From an uncultured Litoreibacter sp. (lineage in GTDB: Bacteria > Pseudomonadota > Alphaproteobacteria > Rhodobacterales > Rhodobacteraceae), in assembly GCF_947501785.1 (NCBI RefSeq), contig NZ_CANMXB010000001.1, positions 2,484,501 to 2,548,500 on the forward strand: 64,000 bases of DNA. The letters run 5' to 3'. This document shows positions 8,097-15,447 of this stretch, one piece after another (position 1 is the first letter of the stretch; each line of letters opens with the position of its first letter). A program made the position numbers and the translations under genes. The notes beneath the pieces are model-generated. The model had not been told where the DNA came from. It was given only the letters and a program-made list of their open reading frames with translations, and searched no databases.

Positions 8097-8671
8097 GCGG
8101 CCTTTTTCACCTCGACATCTACCTTGCGCATGGTCGCCACCAGCTCGGCAACTTTGATGCCGAACTTGCGGAACTGGCTGCGGTTCATGATGGACCCGTT
8201 CTCAACAACATACATCCAGTCAACCGCATCCAGCACGTGACCGCCGGCGCTGTCGGGCAACTTCAGTTTGTACAGCAGCTGCAACGCATGGCCTTTGGCC
8301 ATACCCTGCCCTTCACCGATGACATCTGGTGCCGTCGCCTTGACCGACCCGTCATTACCCAGCGCCAGCGTCCAACACCGGTCCTGCGTCGATCCGTCAT
8401 CATAACGAAAATGCTCCGTCATGGTGCCAACATTGCCTTCCCAGGTGACGTTCATGTCCGCCACAAAGCGCGAAGTCACCTTGCCCAGCGGCCCATATAG
8501 AACCCCTTCACAGATCAACGGCCCATTCAGATGCTCACGCACATTCAAGACATGGCCGTGTTCGACGTAATCGTCAGGGTGCTGCGAGATGAACGTCATC
8601 TTGCTTCGGCGCAGATAAGCCAGCGACAGCACAATTGCTGCGCCGACAAGGAGATAGGTGAGAGCTTCCAT
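8093..8671 (-). CDS. DUF3833 family protein, membrane-anchored
   Basis: The 192-aa protein has an N-terminal membrane segment (YLLVGAAIVLSLAYL) followed by a beta-rich domain. It carries the features I associate with DUF3833: GVLYGPLGKVTSRF, the WEGN/FRYDDG strands, ATAPDVIGEGQG, DWMYVVENGSIMNR and a KFG motif near the C-terminus. The fold is probably lipocalin-like. It begins 3 nt after the MFS gene stop and overlaps the SDR start, so translation is likely coupled. DUF3833 proteins recur with FAD oxidoreductase/DUF1365 clusters in proteobacteria. Biochemical function is not established to my knowledge. Confidence 0.8.
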   Translation of the reverse strand: MEALTYLLVGAAIVLSLAYLRRSKMTFISQHPDDYVEHGHVLNVREHLNGPLICEGVLYGPLGKVTSRFVADMNVTWEGNVGTMTEHFRYDDGSTQDRCWTLALGNDGSVKATAPDVIGEGQGMAKGHALQLLYKLKLPDSAGGHVLDAVDWMYVVENGSIMNRSQFRKFGIKVAELVATMRKVDVEVKKAA

Positions 8672-8674
8672 AAG

Positions 8675-9913
8675 TCAGTCCTCCAGTGGGGTGGCGGCCA
8701 GAAGGCCAATGGCTACGAGTTTCAGGATGCACGGCACCAACGCGTATAAGTACGTCAGCGTGCTCAGGGCTGTTTCAGGATTGTTCGTCGCACCAGAGGT
8801 GAAGCCCGCCAGCTGCAAGATTGGCAACAGCACGGCGGCGGCGAAGGCGAGGGTAAATTTCGACACAAGGGACCACAGCCCGAACCCTTGACCCCCGTTG
8901 GGAGAGACCTGCGCCATGCGTCTGGCGAACATCGCCGGAAGCAGGGTCAGATCAGCCCCAATAGTTGCGCCCGACAGGACGCAAATGATGGCAAACAGCC
9001 ATACGTCACCGGCCCCAAGGGCCAGCACACAGGCATAAAACAGAATGGCCAGAACCATGGCGCTCAGCAGTGCGCGCTTCGGCCCAACACGGTCCGACAG
9101 GCGCGCCCAAAATGGGCTCGACGCAGCGGCAGCGAAGAAAAAGAGCACCAGCAAAGGTCCCTCCCACCCCGGCGCATCAAGGCGGCTTTCGACGTAGAAC
9201 AGGAACAGGGTCGACGACACCGCCACAGGCGTCGCGTTGACCAACGCCAGGATCAGCAGCCGCTTGGCCACCGTGTCATTCAGAATCGCGCGGATCGGCG
9301 TCGGGTCCTGCGTCCCGCCGCCCGTCCATTCCGGCGTCATCCAAATCAGCGCAGCCAGCACGAACAGGCCGAAAGACACCGCAAAGATCGCAAATGGCGC
9401 GTCCACCACCGGCTCCAACACGCTGGGTGCAACTGCGGCCAAACAGACGCCCAGCAAGGCCCCCGTTTCCCGCCACGCCGCGAGCCGCGTATGCCCGTCA
9501 TTCATTGAGGACGCTTTCGTCACGCCCTCCGCATAGAAGTTGATCGACATGAAGCTAAACGCCGTGAACAGCCCGGTAATTGTTAGCCCGAACCACCACA
9601 CCGCGCCTATCGGCGGCTCTATCGCGAACAGCCCGTACATCGACGCGGCCAGCACCAGTCCTGCAAACCAAACCGCCAAGCGGCGCAGCTTGCCCAGCCT
9701 TTCGCTGACCCAGCCCAAAACGGGGTCTTGCACCACGTCAAACAGCCGCAACCCGAACAGCACGGCGCCCAGCAGGGTCAGGTTGATCCCAAAATTGTCG
9801 GCGTAGAATTTCGGCGCGTAAATATAGATCGGCAACCCAGCGCCAGACAGCACTGCGCCGAACAGCGACCACGCCGGCAAGCGGGCCGCTTGTGCTTGGA
9901 TCACGGCGCTCAT
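8675..9913 (-). CDS. MFS transporter, MelB/GPH-like
   Basis: The protein has 412 aa and about 12 hydrophobic segments. The N-terminal IYIYAPKFYADNFGI and DVVQDPVLGWVSERLG stretch resembles glycoside-pentoside-hexuronide (MelB-type) cation symporters, including the conserved aspartates of helix 2. The ATG at 9913 overlaps the stop of the DUF1365 gene (ATGA), so a longer upstream start is not needed. The placement in an operon of lipid-modifying candidates suggests a lipid or lipid-derived substrate instead of a sugar. That is inference. A similar transporter is annotated in the Rhodobacter sphaeroides cluster divergent from rpoE. Confidence 0.8.
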   Translation of the reverse strand: MSAVIQAQAARLPAWSLFGAVLSGAGLPIYIYAPKFYADNFGINLTLLGAVLFGLRLFDVVQDPVLGWVSERLGKLRRLAVWFAGLVLAASMYGLFAIEPPIGAVWWFGLTITGLFTAFSFMSINFYAEGVTKASSMNDGHTRLAAWRETGALLGVCLAAVAPSVLEPVVDAPFAIFAVSFGLFVLAALIWMTPEWTGGGTQDPTPIRAILNDTVAKRLLILALVNATPVAVSSTLFLFYVESRLDAPGWEGPLLVLFFFAAAASSPFWARLSDRVGPKRALLSAMVLAILFYACVLALGAGDVWLFAIICVLSGATIGADLTLLPAMFARRMAQVSPNGGQGFGLWSLVSKFTLAFAAAVLLPILQLAGFTSGATNNPETALSTLTYLYALVPCILKLVAIGLLAATPLED

Positions 9914-10668
9914 CTTGAAACGTCTTCGGTCGGAGGCACCGGACGGGTGCGGAACATCGCGCCCTTCCACCACAGTTTGAAGGCCTGCCAATGGATCAAT
10001 CCAAGCACTCGCCGGGACCCCAAAGGCCGCCGCAGGCAGGCGCGTAGGATTGATGTGTTAGACAGCGGCGCCCGCTTGCCCGTAAGTGTCGCCAACAGCC
10101 CGTTCTCACCCGCGTTGTAATCGATCCAAATACCGATCTTGTCGTCGCGAATGTCGAAGCGGAACTTGTAGCCGCCTTCGACCGGCTGAAACGGCGAGAC
10201 GTAGAAAATCTTGGTCGCAGTCAGTGTGTCCGTGGCCGCGATGATCCGTTGGTCCTCATGGGCGCAGAGGTATGAATGCCGGTCGCCATAGGTGTTGCTG
10301 ACCTCTGGCACCACGACCCGCAAGCCGCCATTCGCATCAAAGCCCAACCAGAAGGACACCGGGTTAAACACATGGCCCAACACGCGCGGCTGCGCCAACA
10401 GCGCGACGCGCTCAACAACGTCAGCCAGCCCATGCGCCGCCAGCACCTCACGGAACCAAGCGGCGCCGCTGCCGTCTTTGGGCGCGCCACCGTGGTCACG
10501 GTCCCACAGCGACACCAAATTCCCACCATTGCGCGAGAACAGCGCAGGCCCGAGGGCCGAAGCCTCAGGGTCCAGCATGACGTAATCCACGCCGTAAGAG
10601 AACGCGTTCTCAACGCTGCCCTTCCGCCCGTGGAACGTGGTTCCCGCGATATGGTGGATCTGGCTCAA
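9910..10668 (-). CDS. DUF1365 domain protein (COG3496 type)
   Basis: The 252-aa protein has hallmark stretches of DUF1365: IAGTTFHGRKGSVENAF at the N-terminus, the FNPVSFWLGFDANG and EVSNTYGDRHSYL motifs, and the FYVSPFQPVEGGYKF core. DUF1365 genes almost always follow a COG2907 FAD oxidoreductase and are often followed by a cyclopropane-fatty-acid-synthase-like gene. Here the first partner is present and the third is absent. Stop and start codons overlap by 4 bp on both sides. A role in unusual fatty-acid or membrane-lipid modification during singlet-oxygen stress is inferred. In R. sphaeroides, products of the equivalent cluster were linked to ChrR turnover (from memory of published work). 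Confidence 0.88.
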   Translation of the reverse strand: MSQIHHIAGTTFHGRKGSVENAFSYGVDYVMLDPEASALGPALFSRNGGNLVSLWDRDHGGAPKDGSGAAWFREVLAAHGLADVVERVALLAQPRVLGHVFNPVSFWLGFDANGGLRVVVPEVSNTYGDRHSYLCAHEDQRIIAATDTLTATKIFYVSPFQPVEGGYKFRFDIRDDKIGIWIDYNAGENGLLATLTGKRAPLSNTSILRACLRRPLGSRRVLGLIHWQAFKLWWKGAMFRTRPVPPTEDVSR

Positions 10669-11960
10669 GCCGCAACCGCGCCCGTGTTGAACGCGGTCAT
10701 CGCGTCAGCCACGTCTACCGCGCTTGCCAGCCCGTCCTCGTGGAAGCCATTCTTCATCCATGCGCCGCAGAACCACGTGCCGTTGGTACCGTTCATCGCC
10801 GCAATTTTCTGCTGCGCGTCCAAAGCGGCAATATCGAACACCGGATGCATGAACATCTTGGTGTCATAGATCAGCTCTTCCTTGATCGGGCGGTTGGAAT
10901 TCAACGTGATGAACATCTCATCATCCGCCGGAATGTCCTGTAGCGAGTTCATCCAATATGTCAGGTCAATCTGGTCCTGCGCACCGGTCGCCGCCTCGCA
11001 ATAGCTCCAGCTCGACCACACTTTGCGCCGCTTCGGCATCATCGACGCGTCCGCATGCAGCACAGCCAGATTTGGCTGGTAACGCACCGCACCCAGCGTC
11101 GCTTTTTCATGCTCAGACGCATCCGCCAGCATATTCAGCGCCTGATCGGAATGGCAGGCAAACACAACCTCATCGAACTGCTCAGCCACACCACCCTCTG
11201 GCGTCACCTGTACGCCCAGCACATCGCGCGAGACTGATGCCATCGGCGCGCCCAGACGGATATCAACCCCAGCTGAGGCCATCTGCGCCTTTAGCCGGTC
11301 AACATACTGCACCGAGCCACCCTGAACCGTTCGCCACTGATGCTGGTCGTTATACCCCATCAGCCCGTGGTTCTTCATGAAGCGCACAAGCGCCTGCGCG
11401 GGGAACTCCAACATCCGCTCCAGCGGAGTGGACCAGATCGCGCCGGTAAACGGCAGCAAATAATGCTCCCGAAACCAACGCCCGGTGCCCAGAATACTCA
11501 GAAACTCACCGACGCTGACGTCGGACGTCTCCGACAGCGCACCAGCTTTGGTGTTGAACCGGTTAATATCGCTCAGCATGCGCAGGAATCGGGGGTCCAC
11601 CACGTTTTTGCGCTGCGCAAAAATCGCGTCCACGCTGGCCAGCCCGTATTCCAAACGGCCCCCGGCAATCGACGCGCCAAAGCTCATGTTGCTGTTAACC
11701 GTCGGCACATCCAGATCGGCAAACAGCCGGGTCAGATGTGGGTAGTTCACCTCGTTGTACACGATGAACCCGGTATCCACCGGCTGGTCGCCCCGCTTGC
11801 CCGCCAACACTGTGCGCGCGTGCCCGCCCAAACGCTTCTCGGCCTCGAACAGGGTGACCTGGTGATCGCGCGACAACAGGTCCGCCGCGCCCATCCCAGA
11901 TATCCCGCCACCTATCACTGCAATTCGCTTCGGCATTACGGGGGCATTTTCAAAGGGCAT
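10665..11960 (-). CDS. FAD-dependent oxidoreductase (COG2907, amine-oxidase-like)
   Basis: This 431-aa flavoprotein has an N-terminal dinucleotide fold (RIAVIGGGISGMGAADLL, then VTLFEAEKRLGGHARTV) typical of the NAD/FAD amine oxidase superfamily. The mid-region HSDQALNMLADASE and a C-terminal WFCGAWMKNGFHEDGLASA flavin-contact motif are characteristic of the COG2907 group. The ATG at 11960 has GGAG 6 nt upstream and is preferred over the internal ATG at 11936. It is the first gene of the operon, about 107 bp from the end of the rpoE promoter region. A sigma-E-like promoter is proposed at 11993-12022. Substrate is unknown; acyl-chain oxidation is plausible by association. Confidence 0.88.
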   Translation of the reverse strand: MPFENAPVMPKRIAVIGGGISGMGAADLLSRDHQVTLFEAEKRLGGHARTVLAGKRGDQPVDTGFIVYNEVNYPHLTRLFADLDVPTVNSNMSFGASIAGGRLEYGLASVDAIFAQRKNVVDPRFLRMLSDINRFNTKAGALSETSDVSVGEFLSILGTGRWFREHYLLPFTGAIWSTPLERMLEFPAQALVRFMKNHGLMGYNDQHQWRTVQGGSVQYVDRLKAQMASAGVDIRLGAPMASVSRDVLGVQVTPEGGVAEQFDEVVFACHSDQALNMLADASEHEKATLGAVRYQPNLAVLHADASMMPKRRKVWSSWSYCEAATGAQDQIDLTYWMNSLQDIPADDEMFITLNSNRPIKEELIYDTKMFMHPVFDIAALDAQQKIAAMNGTNGTWFCGAWMKNGFHEDGLASAVDVADAMTAFNTGAVAA

Positions 11961-11992
11961 TCAGGTCTCCAGCACGGATTATTTTGTTATAA

Positions 11993-12022
11993 GTCATACG
12001 GTCATAGCCCTCAGGTGGATTA
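11993..12022 (-). promoter_or_regulatory. Possible sigma-E promoter for the FAD oxidoreductase operon
   Basis: Read on the minus strand, TAATCC (12022-12017) is followed after exactly 18 nt by TATGAC (11998-11993). This resembles the Rhodobacter sigma-E promoter (TGATCC, 18-nt spacer, TA-rich -10) with one mismatch in the -35 element and a degenerate -10. Transcription would start about 25 nt before the operon's first ATG. Confidence 0.45.
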
Positions 12023-12033
12023 AAAGGAAATTG

Positions 12034-12063
12034 TGATCCAGACACGTGTTCGGCCCGTAATAG
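12034..12063 (+). promoter_or_regulatory. Sigma-E promoter for rpoE-chrR autoregulation
   Basis: TGATCC at 12034-12039, an 18-nt spacer, then TAATAG at 12058-12063. This matches the sigma-E promoter pattern known for Rhodobacter sphaeroides rpoE (TGATCC -35). Because transcription should begin near 12069-12071, an ATG at 12068 could only be used as a leaderless start. This supports the downstream start at 12182 for rpoE, with a leader of roughly 110 nt. Confidence 0.75.
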
Positions 12064-12181
12064 TTTCATGTTGAGCGAAGTTGACACGATAGAGCGCCCC
12101 GACACCTTGCCCCCGGCGGCAGGATATGCTGCGTCGGTGGAGAAGAAGACGAAGGCGAAACGTAGATATGTATCGGCCAAC

Positions 12182-12718
12182 ATGACCGAAGAGACACGAT
12201 GGATCGACTGCATGGCCCGTATCCGCGCCTCCCAGGACCGGGAGGCGTTTGGCGAGCTGTTCAGTCATTTTGGACCTAGGGTGAAGGCGTTTTTGATGAA
12301 ATCCGGTTCGAACATGACAATGGCGGAAGAATGCACGCAGGACGTGATGGTCACGCTGTGGCGCAAGGCGCATATGTTCGACCCCTCCCGGGCCTCGGTG
12401 TCCACTTGGATTTTCACCATCGCACGGAACCGCCGGATCGACCTGATCCGCAAAGAACGCCGGCCGGAGCCGGACGAATTGACATGGGGGCCTGAACCCG
12501 AGCCCGAACAGGCCGACGCTTTGGGACTGCAACAAGAAAGCGCGCAACTTCGCGACGCGCTCGCAACCCTGCCGGAGAAGCAACGCACGCTGATCCAGCA
12601 AGCCTATTTTGGCGATCTCACCCACAGCGAGATTGCCGCGAACACTGGTCTGCCGCTCGGCACGATCAAATCCCGAATTAGACTGGCGCTGGAACGCTTG
12701 CGCCACGCAATGAAGTGA
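12182..12718 (+). CDS. rpoE: RNA polymerase sigma-E factor, singlet-oxygen type
   Basis: This ECF sigma factor is 178 aa from ATG 12182, matching the length of Rhodobacter RpoE. Region 2 (FGELFSHFGPRVKAFLMKSG, EECTQDVMVTLWRKA, STWIFTIARNRRIDLIRKE) and region 4 (LPEKQRTLIQQAYFGDLTHS, GTIKSRIRLALERLR) are both complete. The frame stays open upstream to ATG 12068, but that codon sits at the predicted transcription start. Neither start has a strong ribosome-binding site, so the start is uncertain. chrR follows after 7 nt. In the well-studied R. sphaeroides system, RpoE is held by ChrR and released by singlet oxygen, the by-product of (bacterio)chlorophyll excitation. Confidence 0.9.
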   Translation: MTEETRWIDCMARIRASQDREAFGELFSHFGPRVKAFLMKSGSNMTMAEECTQDVMVTLWRKAHMFDPSRASVSTWIFTIARNRRIDLIRKERRPEPDELTWGPEPEPEQADALGLQQESAQLRDALATLPEKQRTLIQQAYFGDLTHSEIAANTGLPLGTIKSRIRLALERLRHAMK

Positions 12719-12725
12719 ACATGTT

Positions 12726-13367
12726 ATGACAGATGTAAAACACCACCTGACTGACGAGCTGTTGATGGCCTATGCCGCCGGTACTTTGGCCGAGGCGTTC
12801 AATCTGGTTGTCGCCACCCACATCACGCTGTGCGACGAATGCCGCGCGCGCCTCGGCGCGTTCGAGGCCGTCGGCGGCGCGCTCCTTGAAGATGCCGACG
12901 AGGTTGAAGTGAGCGCCGATATGGAAGCGATCTTTGCCAAAATCGCGGCAACAAACAGCGAAATCCAAGTCACCCCGGCGTCGACTGGCGTATTTCCCTC
13001 AGCCCTGCAGGATTACGTCGGAGGCGACCTGGATGCCGTCAAATGGCGCCCCGTGGGCATGGGTGTGAAGCAGGCCATTCTGAAAACCTCCAAGACCGCC
13101 TCTGTCCGGCTGTTGCGGATCCCCGCGGGGGCCGCGATGCCGGATCACGGTCACAACGGCACCGAACTCACACTGGTGCTGAAAGGTGCCTTCAAGGATG
13201 AACACGACCGCTTTGCCCGGGGCGACATCGAAATCGCGACCGAGGCAGATCACCACACGCCCATCGCCGAGGCCGGAGAGGACTGCATCTGCCTCTCCGC
13301 CACTGACGCGCCGCTGAAGTTCCGTGGTCTGCTCCCCCGCATCGCGCAACGCTTCGCCCGGATTTAG
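12726..13367 (+). CDS. chrR: Anti-sigma-E factor ChrR (zinc anti-sigma domain plus cupin)
   Basis: This 213-aa protein binds and inactivates RpoE. The N-terminal zinc anti-sigma domain has His6/7, His32, Cys36 and Cys39 (HITLCDEC). The C-terminal cupin-like domain has His141, His143, Glu147 and His176/177. Cys187 and Cys189 are also present. These positions coincide with the metal-binding and cysteine residues reported for R. sphaeroides ChrR, so the protein appears fully functional. It is co-transcribed with rpoE. The cupin domain is needed for the response to singlet oxygen in Rhodobacter, while the N-terminal domain alone holds the sigma factor. Confidence 0.95.
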   Translation: MTDVKHHLTDELLMAYAAGTLAEAFNLVVATHITLCDECRARLGAFEAVGGALLEDADEVEVSADMEAIFAKIAATNSEIQVTPASTGVFPSALQDYVGGDLDAVKWRPVGMGVKQAILKTSKTASVRLLRIPAGAAMPDHGHNGTELTLVLKGAFKDEHDRFARGDIEIATEADHHTPIAEAGEDCICLSATDAPLKFRGLLPRIAQRFARI

Positions 13368-13404
13368 GGCAGCTATACCTAGTTTGACGTCCCCCTCCCC
13401 GCCT

Positions 13405-13419
13405 GCCCGCTAAGCGGGC
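13405..13419. terminator. Short GC hairpin after chrR, weak terminator candidate
   Basis: GCCCGC (13405-13410), loop TAA, GCGGGC (13414-13419) form a perfect hairpin between chrR and the sulfotransferase gene. Only two T residues follow, so termination would be inefficient. Confidence 0.3.
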
Positions 13420-13472
13420 TTGCCAATGCGGGGCCGCTGCGTTGAGATATGCGCAGCAACAGGGGGATTTGC

Positions 13473-14111
13473 ATGACACTTGAGGTTATCGGCGCGGGCA
13501 TGGGCCGCACGGGCACAGAATCGCTGCGCCTCGCGCTGCAAATCCTCGACTTGGGCCCGTGCCACCACATGGTTGAACTGCGCGCCGACGCGGCGCTGGT
13601 CCCACCCTGGCTCACCGCCATACAATCCGGCGCCACCCCCGACTTCGACACCGCGCTCGAAGGCTTCACATCCCAGCTTGACTGGCCGGGGGCCTATTAC
13701 TGGCGCGAACTTGCAGACTGGGCGCCAAACGCCAAAGTCATCCTGACCACGCGTGGCTTTGACGGCTGGTACGCCTCCATGCAGCAAACCATCCTGCCAT
13801 TCGTGGCCCTCAAGGGCCGCCACCATCCGCCGCATCGCAATGATATCGCGGAATTTGTCGATCTCATGCTCACCAAGCAATTCGGTGGCAAGCTGGACGA
13901 CCCTGCCCATGCCAAGGCGGTGTTCGAAGCCCATATCGAAACCGTCAAAGCCACCATCCCCAACGACCACCTGCTGGTGCTGCCGGTTGGCGCAGGCTGG
14001 CGGCCGCTCTGCGATTTCTTCGGCCTGCCTGTCCCCGACGCGGACTACCCGTCCGGCAACACCACCAAGGATTTTCAGGACCGCATCGCCGCCAATCTGA
14101 GGGAGGACTGA
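13473..14111 (+). CDS. Sulfotransferase family protein
   Basis: The protein is 212 aa from ATG 13473, which has a GGGGG-containing site upstream. It contains the sulfotransferase 5'-phosphosulfate loop variant GAGMGRTGTESLRLAL at the N-terminus and a 3'-phosphate-binding-like segment VILTTRGFDGWYASM at about 90-104. These place it in the Sulfotransfer_4 group common in marine bacteria and eukaryotes. It would transfer sulfate from PAPS to an unknown acceptor. A 1-nt gap separates it from the HD-domain gene, so the pair is probably co-transcribed, and possibly reads through from rpoE-chrR. Whether it belongs to the sigma-E response is not shown by the sequence. Confidence 0.8.
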   Translation: MTLEVIGAGMGRTGTESLRLALQILDLGPCHHMVELRADAALVPPWLTAIQSGATPDFDTALEGFTSQLDWPGAYYWRELADWAPNAKVILTTRGFDGWYASMQQTILPFVALKGRHHPPHRNDIAEFVDLMLTKQFGGKLDDPAHAKAVFEAHIETVKATIPNDHLLVLPVGAGWRPLCDFFGLPVPDADYPSGNTTKDFQDRIAANLRED

Positions 14112-14112
14112 C

Positions 14113-14913
14113 ATGCACCGCGATGACCTGCTGCAAAAGGCCCGCGACCTCGCGCGGTCCCGTGTCACCGACAAGATGGATCTCGACGAAAAGGTGGACA
14201 TTCTCGAACACACCATGGCGGAACTGCTCGACATCCAGGTGATGAAACCCTTCGTGGGTCGGGTCGGTACCACCGTCGCAGGTGGCATGGAACGCGCGTC
14301 CGGCCGCTGGCTGATGGGCGACGATCCACGGCTGGAACCGATGCCCGAAAGGCCGACCCTTGCCGACTTTTTCCGCCACCGGTTCCTCAAAGACAAGGTC
14401 GGCGGCAACCACCTGTTGCAAAGTGCGCATCTGGCCCGCACCAAAGGCTGCTCTGACAACGTCGTGCTGGCCTGCCTGTTGCATGACATCTCGGTCGTGG
14501 GGTTGATCCGTAACGACCACGGCCATTGGGCCGCGCAAATGGTCGAACCCTACGTGGAGCCAGAGGTCGCATGGGCCATCAAGCACCACCAATCCCTGCG
14601 CTTCCGTGCTGACCCCGATTATGACTACGACTACCCCGCCTTCTACACCGAGGTTTTCGGCGAGGAATACGACCCGCCTGCCTACGTCAAAGAAGAATGG
14701 GCGTATTGCCAGTCCCACAAATGGTTCGACACCGCCATGCAGGTCGTCGTCAACGATCTCTACGCGTTCGACCCCAACGTGACGCTCGACATTGACGATT
14801 TTGCAGATGTCATCGCCCGCGCATTTGACCAACCTTCCGAAGGGTTGGGCTTTGACAAAAGCCCTGTCGCCCATATGTGGCGCACGCTGATCTGGCCAAA
14901 CAACTTTCTTTAG
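14113..14913 (+). CDS. HD-domain metal-dependent protein, unknown substrate
   Basis: This is a 266-aa protein with an HD-type helical metal site. An upstream His is in GNHLLQSAHLA, the paired His-Asp is in LACLLHDIS (about 125), followed by NDHGHWAAQM and AIKHHQSLRF. A final Asp is in VVNDLYAFD. Such spacing occurs in HD phosphohydrolases and in mixed-valent di-iron oxygenases of the PhnZ/MIOX class, and sequence inspection alone does not separate the two. It is immediately downstream of the sulfotransferase. The pair may act on one metabolite, for example a sulfated or phosphonate-like compound, but that is only an inference from adjacency. Confidence 0.7.
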   Translation: MHRDDLLQKARDLARSRVTDKMDLDEKVDILEHTMAELLDIQVMKPFVGRVGTTVAGGMERASGRWLMGDDPRLEPMPERPTLADFFRHRFLKDKVGGNHLLQSAHLARTKGCSDNVVLACLLHDISVVGLIRNDHGHWAAQMVEPYVEPEVAWAIKHHQSLRFRADPDYDYDYPAFYTEVFGEEYDPPAYVKEEWAYCQSHKWFDTAMQVVVNDLYAFDPNVTLDIDDFADVIARAFDQPSEGLGFDKSPVAHMWRTLIWPNNFL

Positions 14914-15068
14914 GGTGGCGGTCTTCCCTGTGGTGGTCCAATCGGAGCACCTGCCCCATTTCCGCCATAATTTGGGTAAGGAATCAGATACTTGCCGGAA
15001 ACAGGGGATGCATTAACTTTGGGTTAACAGATCAGGGTGGGGGCCTCATCGATTGCAAGGTTACTGCC

Positions 15069-15248
15069 ATGACCCTGAAACAAAAAGCCCGCTACAACCG
15101 CCTCCAAGCACTTAGCTCCACTCACAAGCCCCGCTCCTCTGCTGTCAAAGGGCGTGTCACCAGATTGGCGACGCGTCTGGATCAAACCGCTGATCAGATT
15201 AGTCTGCAAAACAGCGTGTCCATGCACACCATGTTCATGGCCGCGTGA
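15069..15248 (+). CDS. Small basic protein, 59 aa, unknown
   Basis: An ATG at 15069 opens a 59-aa frame (MTLKQKARYNRLQALS..., ending MHTMFMAA). The product is rich in Lys/Arg, Ser and Thr in its first half and helical in its second half (RLDQTADQISLQNSVSMH). Its TGA overlaps the ATG of the next tiny frame (TGATG), suggesting coupled translation. No known domain is recognised and no strong ribosome-binding site is seen. The preceding stretch 14914-15068 has no evident gene. Confidence 0.4.
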   Translation: MTLKQKARYNRLQALSSTHKPRSSAVKGRVTRLATRLDQTADQISLQNSVSMHTMFMAA

Positions 15249-15361
15249 TGCCGTTGATCATTTGGGATATGCAACGCGGTCTTCAGGACATGTGGGCAAA
15301 GGCCCGCGCTCCCAAGACCTGGGAATCGACAATCGGCACGACGCCTCGCCGCCAAGACTGA
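15248..15361 (+). CDS. Tiny coupled reading frame, 37 aa, unknown
   Basis: The ATG at 15248 overlaps the stop of the 59-aa frame by one base (TGATG). The peptide is Trp- and Met-rich at its N-terminus (MPLIIWDMQRGLQDMW) and basic at its end. No family is recognised. The stop-start overlap is the only support for translation, so it could be chance. The remaining 86 bp to the rmuC stop show nothing. Confidence 0.25.
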   Translation: MPLIIWDMQRGLQDMWAKARAPKTWESTIGTTPRRQD

Positions 15362-15447
15362 TGTTGGCTCAAAATCGACAATGTGGGAAACAGCGATTTA
15401 GCTGATCCTCTGCGCACGAGGCGACACCTGAATTTGGGCAATCCGGC

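Noticed and set aside
12068-12181. N-terminal extension of RpoE starting at ATG 12068
   Set aside because: The codon lies at the predicted transcription start of the sigma-E promoter and the extension has no sigma-factor similarity; the shorter form matches the known protein length. A leaderless start is not excluded.
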